A DNA stretch of 64,000 bases from Linum tenue (GCA_946122785.1 CAMGYJ010000002.1:24402492-24466491), one strand, 5' to 3'; positions 1 to 12,800 are shown, numbered from the stretch's first letter. Notes: generated from the sequence alone by a model not told the origin. Made by a program: numbers and translations.

Positions 1-1713
1 CAGTGGCAGCTCGTGAAGTTTTAATCAAATCGGTGGCTCATGCACAATTTAGCTATGCTATGCCAATGTTCAGGATACCGGAAGGAACTCTAGATGAAGT
101 GCATAGTATGGTTATAAATTTCTGGTGGGGATAGAGGGCTCCTGAAACAAGAGCACATGGACTTCGAAGAGAGGAAATGGCAAGTTCGAAAGAGGAAGGA
201 GGCATGGGTTTTCGGGATCTTAAGGGCTTCAACGAAGCTCTCCTAGCGAAGCAGTTGTGGAATCTTATCCAACCCCCTAACTCTCTCATTGCTCGCATAC
301 TAAAGGCAAAGCAGCACAAAAATACTTCAATATTGGATGCAGTTGTGGGATACCACCCATGCTTCGTGTGGCATAGTTTGTTGAGCGCACAAGAGCTTCT
401 TAACATAGGTTTAAGGTGTTGAATAGGGAGTGGGACGGAGGTAGGAATATGGGGCGATCTTTGGGTGCCGGGACTTCCAAATCAGTTTGTGCCTTCGGCC
501 CCAATGGGGCTTCCGGTAGACGCTAGTGTGAGGAAACTGATGGATCCGGAAGCGGACTGCTGGGATGAGACGGTGCTTGAGAGTTGTTTCCCCATGGCGC
601 TAGTGCGGGCTATCAAACAGATTTCATTGTGGAGAAATGACAAAGTTAATACGCTGGTGTGGCACAATAGCAAGACAGAGCTACTCTGTTAAAGAAGGCT
701 ATAAGCTATGGATTGAGGAGTTCATGATGAAGCATGGAGTGGTGGAACAAGGGGAACCAGAAGTTCAGAAGAAGTTATGGAGGTTAAATATTCCACCTAA
801 GATTCGTCATTTCATGTGGCATTTCATGAGGGAAATCCTACATACAGGTTTCGAAGTCAACAAGCAGAACTCGCGTCGCAGCTATAGATGCCCGTTTTGT
901 GATCAATGTGAAACCCAAACCCACATTTTTGGTGAGTGCGAATGGGTGTCAAGAATTTGGCGGGCGACGGAGTTTAAGGGACTATTCTAGATGAAAGCTG
1001 ATGATTCTTTCTATAACTGGGTAAAGATTGCGATGGAGCAAGATGAGGATGAGAATTTTGAAGGCTGGTGTGTCCTGCTCTGGAAGGAGAGAAACACCAA
1101 TTTGTTTAATGGGGCTACCGGAAGAGGAGATAGCGGTGCAGACACGTTACATGTTGGAGGACTATCAACCCATCAAGTGCAGAAAGCGGAGCAAAATGCG
1201 AACTGAGAAAGGCAAGTTTGGAAGCGACCGAGCCGCGACAGTGTTTTAGTTTGTACTGATGTTGGAATCCTGGGAGAGGAAGGGGCGTGGCTTGGTGTTG
1301 ATATAAGGCATTCGAGTAGACGATTCCTTCTTGTGGCAGTGACAAGAATTCCAGGCCTATGGAAGGTTGAGGAAGCGGAAGCGTTGGCGGCAGAGTTTAG
1401 GGTGCAACTGGCCTTTCAAAGCCATTCCCAAACGTGATAGTAGAGACGGCTTGCCAAATTTTGGTCCACAATTTGCATAAGCCGGATTAGATACAAGATG
1501 AGTTTGGGGGTCCTTTATAGGAGCATCAGACGCTATCTAAAGGGTACAGGAGATGGTAAATGGCATCATATTGGTAGGGAAGCGAACGAAGCCGCTCATG
1601 TTATGGCGCACGCTTTGTCGAGATGCAACGAAAGGAGGGTTTGGGTTGATAGACCATCGATATATCTTGTTAATCAGTTTCAGCTGGATAGTGTAACCGC
1701 TTCACCTTATTAA
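1..1713 (+). mobile_element. LINE copy C, 5'-truncated by the window edge, decayed
   Basis: This is the 3' part of a plant L1-type LINE ORF2. Translation in broken frames gives the post-RT motif VAAREVLIKSVAHAQFSYAM and FWWG (1-135), then GGMGFRDLKGFNEALLAKQ (from about 200). A zf-RVT zinc-finger block with CPFCDQC and HIFGECEW lies at 740-970. An RNase H-like tail follows at about 1250-1710, including HHIGREANEAAHVMAHALSR. Stops and frame changes at about 134, 420, 690, 990 and 1210 mean it cannot encode an intact protein. The end is marked by a TA-rich microsatellite just after the last stop near 1713. It is clearly more diverged from copies A and B than they are from each other. The family call is firm; the exact 3' end is not. 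Confidence 0.85.
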
Positions 1714-1726
1714 TAAAGCTCACTAC

Positions 1727-1796
1727 ATATATATATATATATATATAATACATGAGTTCATCAATGAATATATAATACATGAGTTCATCAATGAAT
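1727..1796. repeat. TA microsatellite followed by a 27-bp-period duplication
   Basis: An alternating TA tract of about 20 bp runs from about 1727. It is followed by two identical 25-bp copies (1744-1768 and 1771-1795) containing CATGAGTTCATCAATGAA. They sit directly behind the LINE C 3' end, so one copy could be a leftover of the LINE target duplication or simple slippage. Confidence 0.8.
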
Positions 1797-1799
1797 ATA

Positions 1800-2780
1800 A
1801 TACTATACATCCTGTTTAGAGTTGGGAAATTACACAGAAGGGGCATGGAAATGGGAGGGGTATATTTGACATTTCCCCTCCCATTTTACTGAGTTCGGAC
1901 TGCTCTAACCGGAGTTAACAGTTCTCGGACGGAAATGTTCACGGAAGGGCATATTTGATATCGTGATAATAGTAGGAGGGCAAGTTTGATGTAAAACATA
2001 GTAGAAATGCATGTTCGAGAAAAAACCATAGTAGAAGGGTAGTTTATACTCTTAACCGAAAAAGGTATGAAATTTTTTACGAAGATGGAGTGTGATGTTT
2101 CAAACTTTGTGAATTTAAGAATTCTTTGAGATGTTTCAAGTGTTCATTCGGTCACATTGCATGCGTGGCAAATTATTAGTATGGATCAGTAATTGATATT
2201 TTCCTAATTAATAAATATTTTTTCCCCTAATTACCAAGGTAATTTTCCAAATTATATTATCCTCTTTTTTCATTGTTTTCGAATAATATACATTCATAGG
2301 ATTCAAAATATCCATTTCAAGGCTTTGTTAAAAGAAAAAACTATATATAGGTTTTGTTGATGGAATTCTGGAATTAGAGTTCAACCAACAAATATTGGTG
2401 TATTTAGGTGACTAAGGGAACTCAATGAAATACAAGATCATTAATGGAAATAAGATGTTTTAATAATTTTGGTATTTCGATAACTATTCAAATAATTGTC
2501 GGATATCAATTTAACACGAAAAATATGAAGTAAGGTAGGAACAACTTATGTATTGACCATAATGATGGTTAGTGAGATAATGATGATGAAATGTGATATA
2601 AAGAAAGATATTTATTTTATGAGTTGTAACTTTAATTCTCTGAAAATAAACTTGTAACTTAAATAATCATTTAAGCACCTTAGTGGATGTGGAATAACGT
2701 GTTGGTGCTTTAGTGATCTGTTTCCTTTTATTTGTTTGAATTCATACTTACCCAAATAATTCATTACCAAAATATATCCT
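1800..2780. other. AT-rich intergenic stretch, nothing recognised
   Basis: No coding potential, LTR ends or terminal repeats were recognised. The stretch is AT-rich with many stops in all frames. Confidence 0.5.
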
Positions 2781-2786
2781 TCTTCC

Positions 2787-4190
2787 TTGGGTCTGGACAG
2801 GTCAGTAACTGATGGGTCAGTAACTGATGGGTCAGTAACCCCTTCATCTGTCCCCCACGTGTCAGTCTTTTTTATATTTAAATTAAATACGGAAGGACAT
2901 TATGGTAAATTACATCAACCCACATTTAATGCTGACAGACGCGGACCCCACTTCCCCGCCCCACGCGTGTTCCCCTCTCTCTCACTCTTTCTTTTATTAT
3001 TTAAACAAAAACATTATTTCTTCTCTCTCCCATCTAAAACAAAAATGAATCTAATCATCTCAACTATCTCTCTTCTAATTCCAACTCAAATTAAATGGTG
3101 ATTTTTTCGTTAAATAATTTATTAATAAAGATAGTAATTACACATATGAATATGATTATCACTTTCTACTATCGTGGTAAAATATGTTAAAACAATTATA
3201 AATCTAACTACCATACAATACCACATGGTATAACGTGGTAAAACATGCTACAGAAATTTACAAATCTATTTACCATACCATACTATATGGTATAACATGC
3301 TAAAATAAAATTACAAATCCAACTATCACTAGTCACCACATGGTATAACATGGTAAAACATGTTAGAGAAAACTATCAATCTCACTACCATACAAAACAA
3401 CCATAGTAGAATACGGTTAATCGAATGAACACAAATTAATTGTAATTACCATACAATACGGCAATACCACATGGTATGAGAAGGTAAAACCATACAAAAA
3501 TAATATAAATCTAATTGCAACCCACTACGACACAATATAAAATTTCTAGGAATTCGTGTCGATTACCATCTAGTACCATATGGTATAGTGTGGTAATATA
3601 AATATATTTTTCGTTACCACACAATATCAATATATATTAGCTAAAAGAAAAAAAAACAGAAGGAAAGAGAGAAAAAAAACTTGTCTTCTGTCTCGACTCA
3701 TTTCCTCACCAATCAAGAAAAATAATGCCGAAAAAAGGAAAAAGATCGGCATTTAGGCCAACGATTTGATAAAAAAGAAAAAACGCAATGAAATAGGGGT
3801 GGTGCAATATTTCTTCTTCGATTGCTGGAAAAAAAATGAAGATGAAGAGAAGGGAGCAGGCCTAGATCTATAGAAGGAGATTGTGAGAGAGAAATGAAGA
3901 GAGAAGGAAGAGAAAAAGAGAACTGAGAGTTGCAGAGAAAAGACTGTTTCTCTCTACTTCATTGAAAAGTCAGTAATTTAAATGCGGTATAAATTAAAAA
4001 AAAATAAAAATACAAAAATGCCCCTCTCCACCCCCGCTTCTAGCCTAGTCGCACAATAGTTCCGTCCTCTAGATCTACAATCCCTATTTATTACCGACAG
4101 GTCAGTAACCAAGTGGTTACTAGGCGTATCCCAAGCCTTCTTCATTGGTAATGGAAATAAATATATGGAAGTTATTACCAAAATAAGTTA
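2787..4190. repeat. Palindrome-rich repeat block with TACCA/TGGTA motifs
   Basis: The block opens with three near-identical copies of GGTCAGTAACTGAT (about 2800-2845). From 3150 to 3610 it carries at least five degenerate units built on ACCACATGGTATAACGTGG (for example at 3221, 3270, 3336, 3463 and 3576), spaced roughly 50-125 bp apart. Near 4100 GACAGGTCAGTAACC recurs, as at the left side, and sequence resembling CTTGGG appears in inverted orientation at both edges. That suggests a terminal-inverted-repeat element of about 1.35 kb, but I could not define clean ends or a target duplication. No coding capacity is seen. Confidence 0.4.
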
Positions 4191-4209
4191 GGACCCATGG
4201 TATGAAAAT

Positions 4210-5091
4210 CCCTCTACTTATATAAGGAGGCTCAAGTTCCCGTAAGTAACCCCATGGTTACTCACCATAAGTAACTAAATCTCAGCCATCAGATTTAAGT
4301 GGGCCCAGAAAATACAGATCTAAGGGTGGAAAATTAAAGACATTTTTATTTTTTCTTGTTTTCTTAATCGACTCATATCTTTTCGTTTTAACTCGGATTT
4401 CAATTTTTTTTTTTTTGCTGGAATGAGTTTGTTGTGCTCTATAAAATGATATCCAATTTCAATAGTTTTTAAGAATTTCTTTTTCTTGCCTCTCGTTACC
4501 AACTGCATACCATATGGTATCATCTTCGTTTTTAACTCATTTTTGAAATTTTTTGCATAGAAGGAACGAGTTCATCATGATCTATTGTATCTATAATTTT
4601 CCGGGTACGTGAACAAAATATATGACCAAAAATACCACTCAATACTACTCTGGTACGGGGTGGTATCTTGTTGTACACAATGTTGAAAGTCGTAAATGAC
4701 AGTTAGTATACTCCTACTATCATGTATTCAATCATTCTACGGTCTTGGTATGTTCATACCACTATGGTAAGCTTTTTCATAGCATATTATATGCTCTTAT
4801 TTAATACTAGTCAATACCATATGGTATATACTGGTAAAAAATTACTCAAATTTTTTTTGTTCCAAAAATATATCAAAATGAATATCAGTTTAAAGAGAAC
4901 AATTAGTCTGATCTAACTGTGCAAAAAATTCAAATTCCAACTTAAAACGAGTGAGAAATCGTCCGTTAAAGATTAAGGGGAAAAATTAAAAACTTTTCCG
5001 GAGAGAGAATGGGCATTGATGTGGCGGATGATGATTGAGTTATACATGGTTACTAGCTTTTTACCCGACTCGTTGGTCGGATGAATTTAGT
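4210..5091 (+). mobile_element. Candidate non-autonomous Helitron
   Basis: The left side reads TCCCTCTACTTATATAAGG at about 4210, which matches the usual plant Helitron 5' end (TC followed by a CTACT/TATATAA stretch). The right side has a short GC-rich hairpin, CCGAC-loop-GTCGG (about 5065-5083), preceded by ACTAGCTTTTTA and followed within about 8 bp by TTAG. Helitrons normally end in CTRR about 10 bp after such a hairpin, so the last bases are imperfect. Inside are more TACCATATGGTA palindromes (about 4506 and 4816) and no ORF of interest. It could instead be an unrelated AT-rich MITE. Confidence 0.45.
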
Positions 5092-6536
5092 TTTATTTAT
5101 TATATTTTTATATTGATCTATTTTTTCATATTTTCAAATAATTTGGGATCGTTTAAATAATTTATTAGTGGGTTGAAACTAATATTTGTGCGAATTATTG
5201 ATTGTAACATTAGTTAGTTTATAAGTATTTGTATTGATCATGCTATCGCTTACTGTTGTCTATATATTTTTTACATTTAAGAAAAAAATCACTTCCTATT
5301 GTTCGAATAAATTACTTAAAAAATATTTCTTCATAAAATTTGATATTATTCACTTATTTTGCTATTATATCCATGAAAATAAAATAATTAAGCATTGAAG
5401 TATTAATTATAAACTCCAAGAGATTTTCCCTATTAGTAATTTGGAGGGATAAAATTTATCAAATAAAGGATTCAAATTTTATGTTCGACAACCATTAGGT
5501 ACTAATTGAGAAAATACAAAATTATTAACTAATAATTTACTTTTAAATAATATATATCTCCAAAAGCAGTTGTGGTTGTTAATAGCTAACATTAACATAT
5601 ACGGATAGTACAATTGTATTATAATGGACATATCTGAAATATTCCAATTATTTCTTCAAAATTTTAATTAAATAAGGCACTCTATAGTTCAAACATACAA
5701 TCATTTGTTGTGAAAATTATGTTGCTCAAAAAGATTCATGATTTTAGGAAATCAATATGGATTTTTTATAATTGATTTTGGTGTTGCCTTTGATATATAA
5801 AAGTCAACACTTATAGATTTGTCTACTATGCCATTTGAAAGATTCTGAAAATTTATAACAAATATGTGCCACCAACAAATAACAACTTTTTTGTCAAAAA
5901 TTTGTGTGCCCATAAATTTGTTCTTAGCTTTGTGCTCGGCTTTTAGCTCGATGGTATAAAATATGCTAAATTTACGACAGTCCTTGTGTGTGCCACCTAT
6001 TTCATAGCATATTAGGTTTCGAGTATCCACAAATATTAGTACATGTATACTAACATTATGAAGTGAAAATTTACAACAATAAATTACTATAATAAAGAAA
6101 ATTAATTAAAAAGAATACCATCCGTAAAGCTCAAGAATTATTAGTGAATTAGTTGGTAATCTATTATCCTCTTGCAAAAAAATGGACAATTACATTATGC
6201 TCATCGCTATTTTTGGAAGGTCGGATGATCAACAATAAAAGTCGGGGAATTTCAAGAAGATTCCCAAAGATGTTTCCCTCCCTCCAGGCAAATGATCGAC
6301 TTCGCTTTTGCTAGTAGAGAATGGAGCTGTTATACCTGCATAAAACAATGTCTCTTGAAATAGTGTTTATTTTCAACAATTTGCACAATTCCAAATTGAT
6401 TGATAGGTCAACGCGATCACATATTTTATTGACTTATCTGTTGATCATTATAATTAGAAGCAACAAATAAAATGAAAAGCATAGTGATAAAGATGACTAT
6501 TAATACCATAGACCGATAGACGCATCCATCTTCGCT
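5092..6536. other. AT-rich intergenic stretch
   Basis: Strongly AT-rich. A minus-strand 92-codon open frame at 5752-6030 has no recognisable domain and low-complexity composition, so it is not called as a gene. No other structure was seen. Confidence 0.5.
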
Positions 6537-6715
6537 ACTTTCTGTTGGCAACTATGGAAAAATAGAAACCTCTGGGCCTTCGAGAGACTATTGGCGCTGG
6601 CAACCCAGTTAGCCTACCAAATCCGGCAAATGCGAGTGCAGATTGATCAATCTTCCAGGAGGATTGGGCAGGTTCTCGGGGAGGCTACAGAACGGGTGGA
6701 AAGGGGAAATAGAAT
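6537..6715 (+). mobile_element. LINE ORF2 C-terminal fragment
   Basis: An open stretch translates to TFCWQLWKNRNLWAFERLLA followed by ATQLAYQIRQMRVQIDQSS. This is the linker between the zf-RVT and RNase H regions of plant LINE ORF2; compare AVLWRIWKSRNWVVFEGKQF in LINE A near 12,590. The fragment is about 180 bp, with no LINE sequence recognised on either side and no poly(A) tail. Confidence 0.65.
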
Positions 6716-6764
6716 AGGGTTTGGGATTTTCACAAAAAGGCTACAATTTCCCCTTTATTAGTTG

Positions 6765-6910
6765 TTCTGGGCGTCACCCACCAAAGTGAAAATGCATCTC
6801 CGAGTGCCCAGGTGCCTAGATCAATAGCCCAGAGCTAGACTGGGCGATTTCCTCCTGCCTAGCTATTAATCGCGCCTAGGCGAGAGATTAATCGCGTCTT
6901 CTTGAACACT
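6765..6910. mobile_element. Possible hAT-type MITE scrap rich in CCTAGGCG
   Basis: A GC-rich patch in AT-rich surroundings contains ATTAATCGCG twice around CGCCTAGGCG and ends near TCTTCTTGAACACT. This composition resembles a common plant MITE type with CCTAGGCG and GATTAATCG blocks. No target duplication or intact terminal repeats were found. Confidence 0.35.
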
Positions 6911-7740
6911 AAATAAAAGTGGACCAAACAAAGACATTAAATCAAACTCATTTCAGTTCCATCTTAACACAGTATCGGAGGCATGTACTATTATTATACA
7001 AATGATCTTACGCTCTCAATTAGGAACTAAACGAAGGTTAAATGCTTGATTGGCAAACTAAATCGATGAACCTAGTGATCTTAAGAAAAAATTAATGATC
7101 ACATGATTTCTTGGACCAAACTACTAAAGGAAAAACAGAAAATGTACATAAGAACTCAACAAATTACTTATAAGAACTAATGACATAAGGAAAATGTAAA
7201 CTCAAACCGTTCTTCCGAAGGTCATGGATTAAATCATTAGTTGTCGATTACATAGCCTAAACTGCAAGTTATATCCAAAATAGAGGCAATTTAGAAACAA
7301 AAAAGTTAGATAAGAAAGCCGTGAAACACAGAAAAATTGAGTGAACAAGGAAGTATTGCTTTCAATTAAGCTTGATTATGTTGACATAAAGCAGGCACAC
7401 ATTGACGTTGGAAACCTAAACAAAAAGCTTAAAAAGTGGCAAGAGAATTCTTCCCTTGAGGTTCAAATATAGCCTACCTATATGAGCAGAGCCAAGTAAT
7501 TACCATGATTCCATTTTACACATACCATCTCACAACCAACTGCTGCTAATTCTCTGGTCCGTTCCAAACATCACCTGCTCATATCTCCAATACCATATTA
7601 CGAAACCAAGAATTATACACAACTAAAAGATCCAATAAGGAGAGTAACTTAGCATGGAACTTTGTGATGGGGGCAAATTCTATGGTCAGTATTAAGCTGT
7701 GCAAATTCTATCACCTCCTCCATTTTACCTCTGCAAATCT
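6911..7740. other. Intergenic stretch upstream of the PsbW-like sequence
   Basis: AT-rich and non-coding by eye. It may include remnants of the PsbW promoter, but no TATA box could be assigned with confidence. Confidence 0.4.
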
Positions 7741-7822
7741 CACTACTTCCAGTAGTTTCTCACAGAACCAGCTACCGTCCTAATCCCTTCCTTCCTTCCT
7801 TCCCAGGGTCAGAGTGTGAAAA

Positions 7823-8385
7823 ATGGCGTCCATCTCCGCCACAACCACAACTTCTTCCTTCATCCATGCATCTCTCCGTCGCAACCCCTCTCTAGGGGTT
7901 TCCTCCACCCCAGTTCTCGGTGAGTACTCTTGACGCCCCCCTCCCCTGAAATTCACAATTACCTCTGGCTTTTATCAATTCAGCTTGGGGGAACCAAGAA
8001 ATTGAACCGATTGGGTGATATGCAGGGCTGTCGTCGATGGCGAAGAGAGGGAGAGTGGTGCTCGGCGGAAGGAAACGGAAGCAACGGCGGAGGGTGGGAG
8101 AAGAAGGGGATGATGAGCGCTTCGCTGATGGCGGCGGTGGCCGCAGCAGCTGCGTCGAGCCCAGCGGTGATGGCTCCTCAACGGATGCGAGTAGCTGGAG
8201 CGATTTGGAGCGACCTTCTAGAGGCTGAAGCAGAGAAGAAAGAAGAAGCAGGGTTTGTGGCGGCGGAAGAGACGGTGGTGGCGGCGGCAGTAGTTGTGCT
8301 TCTCACCGGAAGGGAAAGCCTCGATCGTCGACAACCTCTTTGCCACGGAGATCGTTCGCTGCACTCCCAAACGCGATCTCCCTAG
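7823..8385 (+). pseudogene. psbW: PsbW-like (photosystem II reaction-centre W) broken copy
   Basis: Exon 1 (7823-7919) starts with MASISATTTTSSFIHASLRR, a Ser/Thr-rich chloroplast transit peptide, and ends in STPVLG at a GT donor (GGTGAGT, 7920). The acceptor is TGCAG at 8025. Exon 2 continues in phase as GLSSMAKRGRV, matching the known PsbW pattern of exon 1 ending VLG and exon 2 starting GL..M.K. About two bases are missing at 8058, where an R codon is expected. The PsbW frame then resumes as CSAEGNGSNGGGWEKKGMMS followed by an Ala-rich thylakoid-transfer segment ending SSPAVMA (about 8172). After that the mature domain (acidic lumenal start, single membrane helix, acidic tail) is absent, and the frame runs through unrelated Glu/Ala-rich sequence to 8385. 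PsbW is a nuclear-encoded, roughly 6-kDa thylakoid membrane subunit of photosystem II; this copy could not make it. Whether 8218-8640 is another captured fragment is unknown. Confidence 0.75.
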
Positions 8386-9875
8386 TCGCAGCAGAAGCGG
8401 GCCATCACTGCTTTCCGCCACTGACCACCAAAACGTCTGGTCGTCTTCCCATGAACTCAGCAACAGCCGGCCGTCAGCGCCTTCCTTCGCTGAACACGAA
8501 ACCGTGACGCCCTCTTACCAGAATTTTCGGATGGAAACTGATTCTCCTCCTGTCCTGCGGGTAGGCGAAAGGATAACTTGGGAACCCATTAGAAAAGGTG
8601 GGCTTATTTCAGCCAAAGGAAAACTAAATGAAAAATAAATGATAACGTGGGAAACCAGGAGAAAAAGGTGGGTAGTGGACGATTCTTAGTTCTGCAATCT
8701 GGTGGGGAGTTCTATTTTTTTCCCGCTCAACACCCTGCCACATCAGCTTCATAAAATCACTCTATGGACATGAAAATTTGAATGGGGTGCAGTTTTACTT
8801 TTCAGCTATAAATTATACTGTTGACTCACCACAAGGTTATGCATAGGAACAACTCCCATATAAGGAGATTCTGCACGAAGAGGGGATTAAAATAAAGCTA
8901 CGAGGCCAGCCCGCAACTCACGGAAGGCTACATAAGTCTTTCTACACTATATATGACCTTAAAATAGAGTTGAGAGAGTTTAGAGTAACGTGATTATGAA
9001 TTTGGTTGGGCTTGCAAAACTTTTTTTCTTAAAGAGAATTGGGGTTCTAGTTTCAGTTTCTAGGATTGGGCTGTAGTCTATCACCTTATTACTACTTATC
9101 TTCTTCATTCCAAAATCCAAATACTATCCGGCAAAAGCCTATATCATTTCTCTCCAACACATGTGATGGTAGAATAATGAAAATAATTGATTTGAGTCAG
9201 AATAATTAAGATGGATTTAACTTGAGTAGAATTTCTTAAAGCTGTGAGATTGATATCCCAATCCCAACTTTAATATAGAGGAGTTCTCCACAATAATATG
9301 TTTAGTTCTAAATTTTCAGCCTTCTTAATAATTTTAGAAGGATTCTTTTATCTTTTTTAATTTAAAAACCCCGAACAATTCAATTGAGAAATATGACTCT
9401 ATTAAAAAAAATCTTTTTAACTATTATTAGAAGTAAAGAGACTTCATAAAATACTCACTCCTCTATTCCTAATTCCTTATATTTTTTTATTACCAACAGA
9501 TATAAAATAAAATTAAAATCCAACCCAGCTACGTTGGTTGGTTGATAAGTTGGTTGAGTGACTAAAGGTGAAGAGGTTTATGAATGTAGTTACCAATAAT
9601 TTTCTAATTAATTATTAATTTATTCCTCAATTCATTTTCTAAGTATTGGTTTTTTCTTAGACCGATGAAATGTAGATCATTGTTCTTAACTATAAGTTCA
9701 AATTTCGAAACCACTAGACAACATACTTTCTTTCCGGGGTTATTTTTTCGGCCAACGATACAGAATCATAAAATTATACCACTTCAAGCCTAGGTTTTTA
9801 TGTATAATTTTCTTTCATCATAACATCAACTCATTTCCTTTCATCATAACATCAACCCATTATAACAAAAAACAT
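8386..9875. other. Non-coding stretch between the PsbW copy and LINE A
   Basis: The first 250 bp are GC-rich like the preceding pseudogene, then the sequence turns AT-rich. An 18-bp segment TTTCATCATAACATCAAC occurs twice near 9820-9860, just before the LINE A start. Nothing else was recognised. Confidence 0.4.
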
Positions 9876-12800
9876 CAATGGTGAATTATGTTTGGCAAAA
9901 GACAGTCCAGGGTACTCCAATGTTCCAGTTTTGGAAAAATTGAAGAAGCTCCGCCATCTTTTGTATGATTGGAGTAGGGCAGGAACCACTAATTCCCTGC
10001 GTAATATCCACACTCTCCAGGGTGAGATTGATCGTATCAAATCTATCCATCCGATAGACTGGGATGTTGTGCAAAATATGGAATCCGAGTTGAATAGACA
10101 ATGAGAGGCAGAGGAAATCTATTGGCAGCAAAAATCTCGTGTCCAGTGGTTGAAAAAGGGGGATCACAACTCTTCCTATTTCCATACGGTAACGAGAGCT
10201 CGCCGGAAACAGAACTTTGTGGAAGGCCTCCGTAATGATGCAGGAGAGTGGGTTACTGAGGAGAAGGGGAAGGATGATATAGCCATTGATTTTTATCAAA
10301 CTCTTTTTTCCTCAGAACTTCAAGTCCAGAATATGGCTGAAAGAGTGGCGGGTATACCCATCTCGGCTAGTCTGACCCCAGAGATGAATGCTATGCTCAC
10401 GGCAGAGGTTCTACCCTCGGAAATGAGGGCTACAGTTTTCTCCATGGGGTCGAAACAAGCCCCTGGGTCGGATGGGTTTACAGTCAAATTCTTCAAGGCC
10501 TTTAGGAGCATTGTCGGGGATTCGGTGATCAAGGCAGTCTGTTCTTTCTTTACGACGAGTAGGATGCTCTTTTAATCACACCTGGATAACCTTGATCCCA
10601 AAAGTGGATCAGGTATATAATATGAGGCAGCTTCGCCCTATCAATTTATGCCAGTTCGTGTATAAGGTTATCACTAAAATCATGTCTGGTAGATTGGCCT
10701 GCATCATACCCCAGGTTGTGTCGGAGGGGCAAAATGCCTTCATCCGTGAGAGACAGATTGTTGATAATATCCTAATTGGACACGAGTCAATGCATTATCT
10801 AAAGATCAAAACTCGAGGGAAGAAAGGGTACATGGCTCTAAAGGTTGACATGGAAAAGGCCTATGATAGAGTCGAATGGCCGTTTCTTCTCGCGGTGCTG
10901 GAAAAAATGGGATTTAACTCAGTCTGGTGTGGGTGGGTCCGGGAGTGCTTTTGTTCAGCGTCGTTTTCAGTCCTTATGAACGGGGCGCCCGCTGGGTTCT
11001 TTTTCCCTACTAGGGGTTTGCACCAAGGAGATCCTCTATCCCCGCTACTCTTTGTCCTGTGTATGGAAGGGTTTGCGGCTCTCCTCCGCAAGGCTATTTT
11101 GGAGAAGAAATTGCAAGGGGTTAAAATGGCTCCTTGTGCCCCTAGGAAATCTCATTTATTTTTCCCTGATGATTCTTACCTGTTTCTTAGGGGCTCCCTT
11201 CAGGAATGTGAGAATCTGATCAAAGTGCTTAGTGAGTATGAGGAATTGAGTGGGCAGAAGGTCAATCTGGCGAAGTCGGCTGTCTGCTTCAGTAAGAATA
11301 TATCTCTTCCCGACCAAGATTTTCTTGCTGAAATTCTTGGGGTTGGTGCTGTGGGAGTTCATGAAAAGTATCTTGGTCTCCCTACGGTTGTAGCTCGGTC
11401 TAAGATGGCTACGTTTTGCTACTTGGAAGAGAAACTTCTGGAGCATTTGCAGGCTGGAAGTGTCGGACCTTGTCTTGGGCGGCCAAAGAAATGCTGATTA
11501 AATTGGTTGCTTTGCCTCTCCCGTTACATGTTATGTCTTGTTTCAAGCTCCCGTTATCCCTTTGTCGTCTCCTTGACAACATGTGGCTAGGTTTTGGTGG
11601 GGAGTAGAGGATGGTCGAACTAGGATTCGGTGGATGTCCTGGCGAAACCTATGCAGAAGTAAGCACGAGGGGGGGGGGGGATGGGCTTTCGTCGGTTCGA
11701 GCATTTTAATCAGGCTCTTTTGGTCAAGATTGGGTTGCGAATTCTTAACGAGCCTCAATCCCTCCTGGCCCAGGTCTACAAAGGGAAATATTTTCCGCTT
11801 GGGTCCTTTCTCACAGCTTCGGCTCGGTCTCGTCCATCCTGGGGGTGGCAGAGTATCCTCTATGGGCGCCAATTGTTAATGAAAGGGGTTCGGTGGCAGA
11901 TTGGGAACGGTTTGACGGCTCCCCTGCTCAATTCCAATTGGATTCCTAAGCAACATCCTATCCCTCCAGTGTATAACCCCTAAGTGCTTCCTGCTTTGGA
12001 GGGTCTGACGGTGGCTGAAGTTATATGCCCTGGGGAGGGTCGTTGGTGTGATCTGAAGTTGAATCAGTGGTTTGATCCTCCTACTTGTAGGGCAATTAAG
12101 TCCATCCCTCTTCCTAGACAGAATGTGGAGGATCGGTTAATCTGGCATGGTGCTCCTGATGGTGTTTTCTCAGTTAAATAAGCGTAGCATCTTGCGGTCA
12201 CCCTTGAGCATCAACATGGCAGCTGGCGGTCACTGGCTAGTTGGATGGATAAAACTAGCTAGATCCGAGTATGGAATGCTAATATTCCAGTGAAGCTGAA
12301 GGTGTTTGTCTTGCAGGTCCTGAATAGGATCTTGCCAACAACAGAAGCGCTTATTGAGAAGAAGGTGGTGGTGCTCCCTCGGTGTCCGATTTGCTGGGCT
12401 GAGTCGGAGACGATGGAACACTTATTTCAGGATTGTCCCGTGGCGCGTGCGATTTGGGATCAGGCTGGTTTAGAGCACCTTGGCCAAGGTTTGCCCCGGC
12501 ATACGTTCCCTCTCTTTCTAAAGAAGTTGTTGTCTCTCCTGCATCAGCCGCTGCAGTTCATGGTAGTGGTTGCGGTCCTGTGGCGGATATGGAAATCCAG
12601 GAATTGGGTAGTCTTTGAAGGCAAGCAGTTCGGGATTGCTGCTCTGATGAGACAGTACAACCAACAGTAGATATCCAGCCTGTTCCGGTGTCTCCGGATA
12701 GGGTGAATGTGCCGGTGTGTATGTGGGATGGGGAAGTCCGGAAAGGGTCTCATTCTGCGGGTGGGATGGTTGTCCTCACTCCTGAGAGGGTGGTCCTTTG

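Noticed and set aside
5752..6030. 92-codon minus-strand open frame in AT-rich DNA
   Set aside because: No recognisable domain, no neighbouring gene structure, and a composition expected by chance.
9530..9715. tRNA-like A and B box sequences (TGGTTGAGTGACT and GTTCAAATTTCG) suggesting a SINE
   Set aside because: The boxes are about 140 bp apart, much farther than in a tRNA-derived promoter, and no tail or target duplication was seen.
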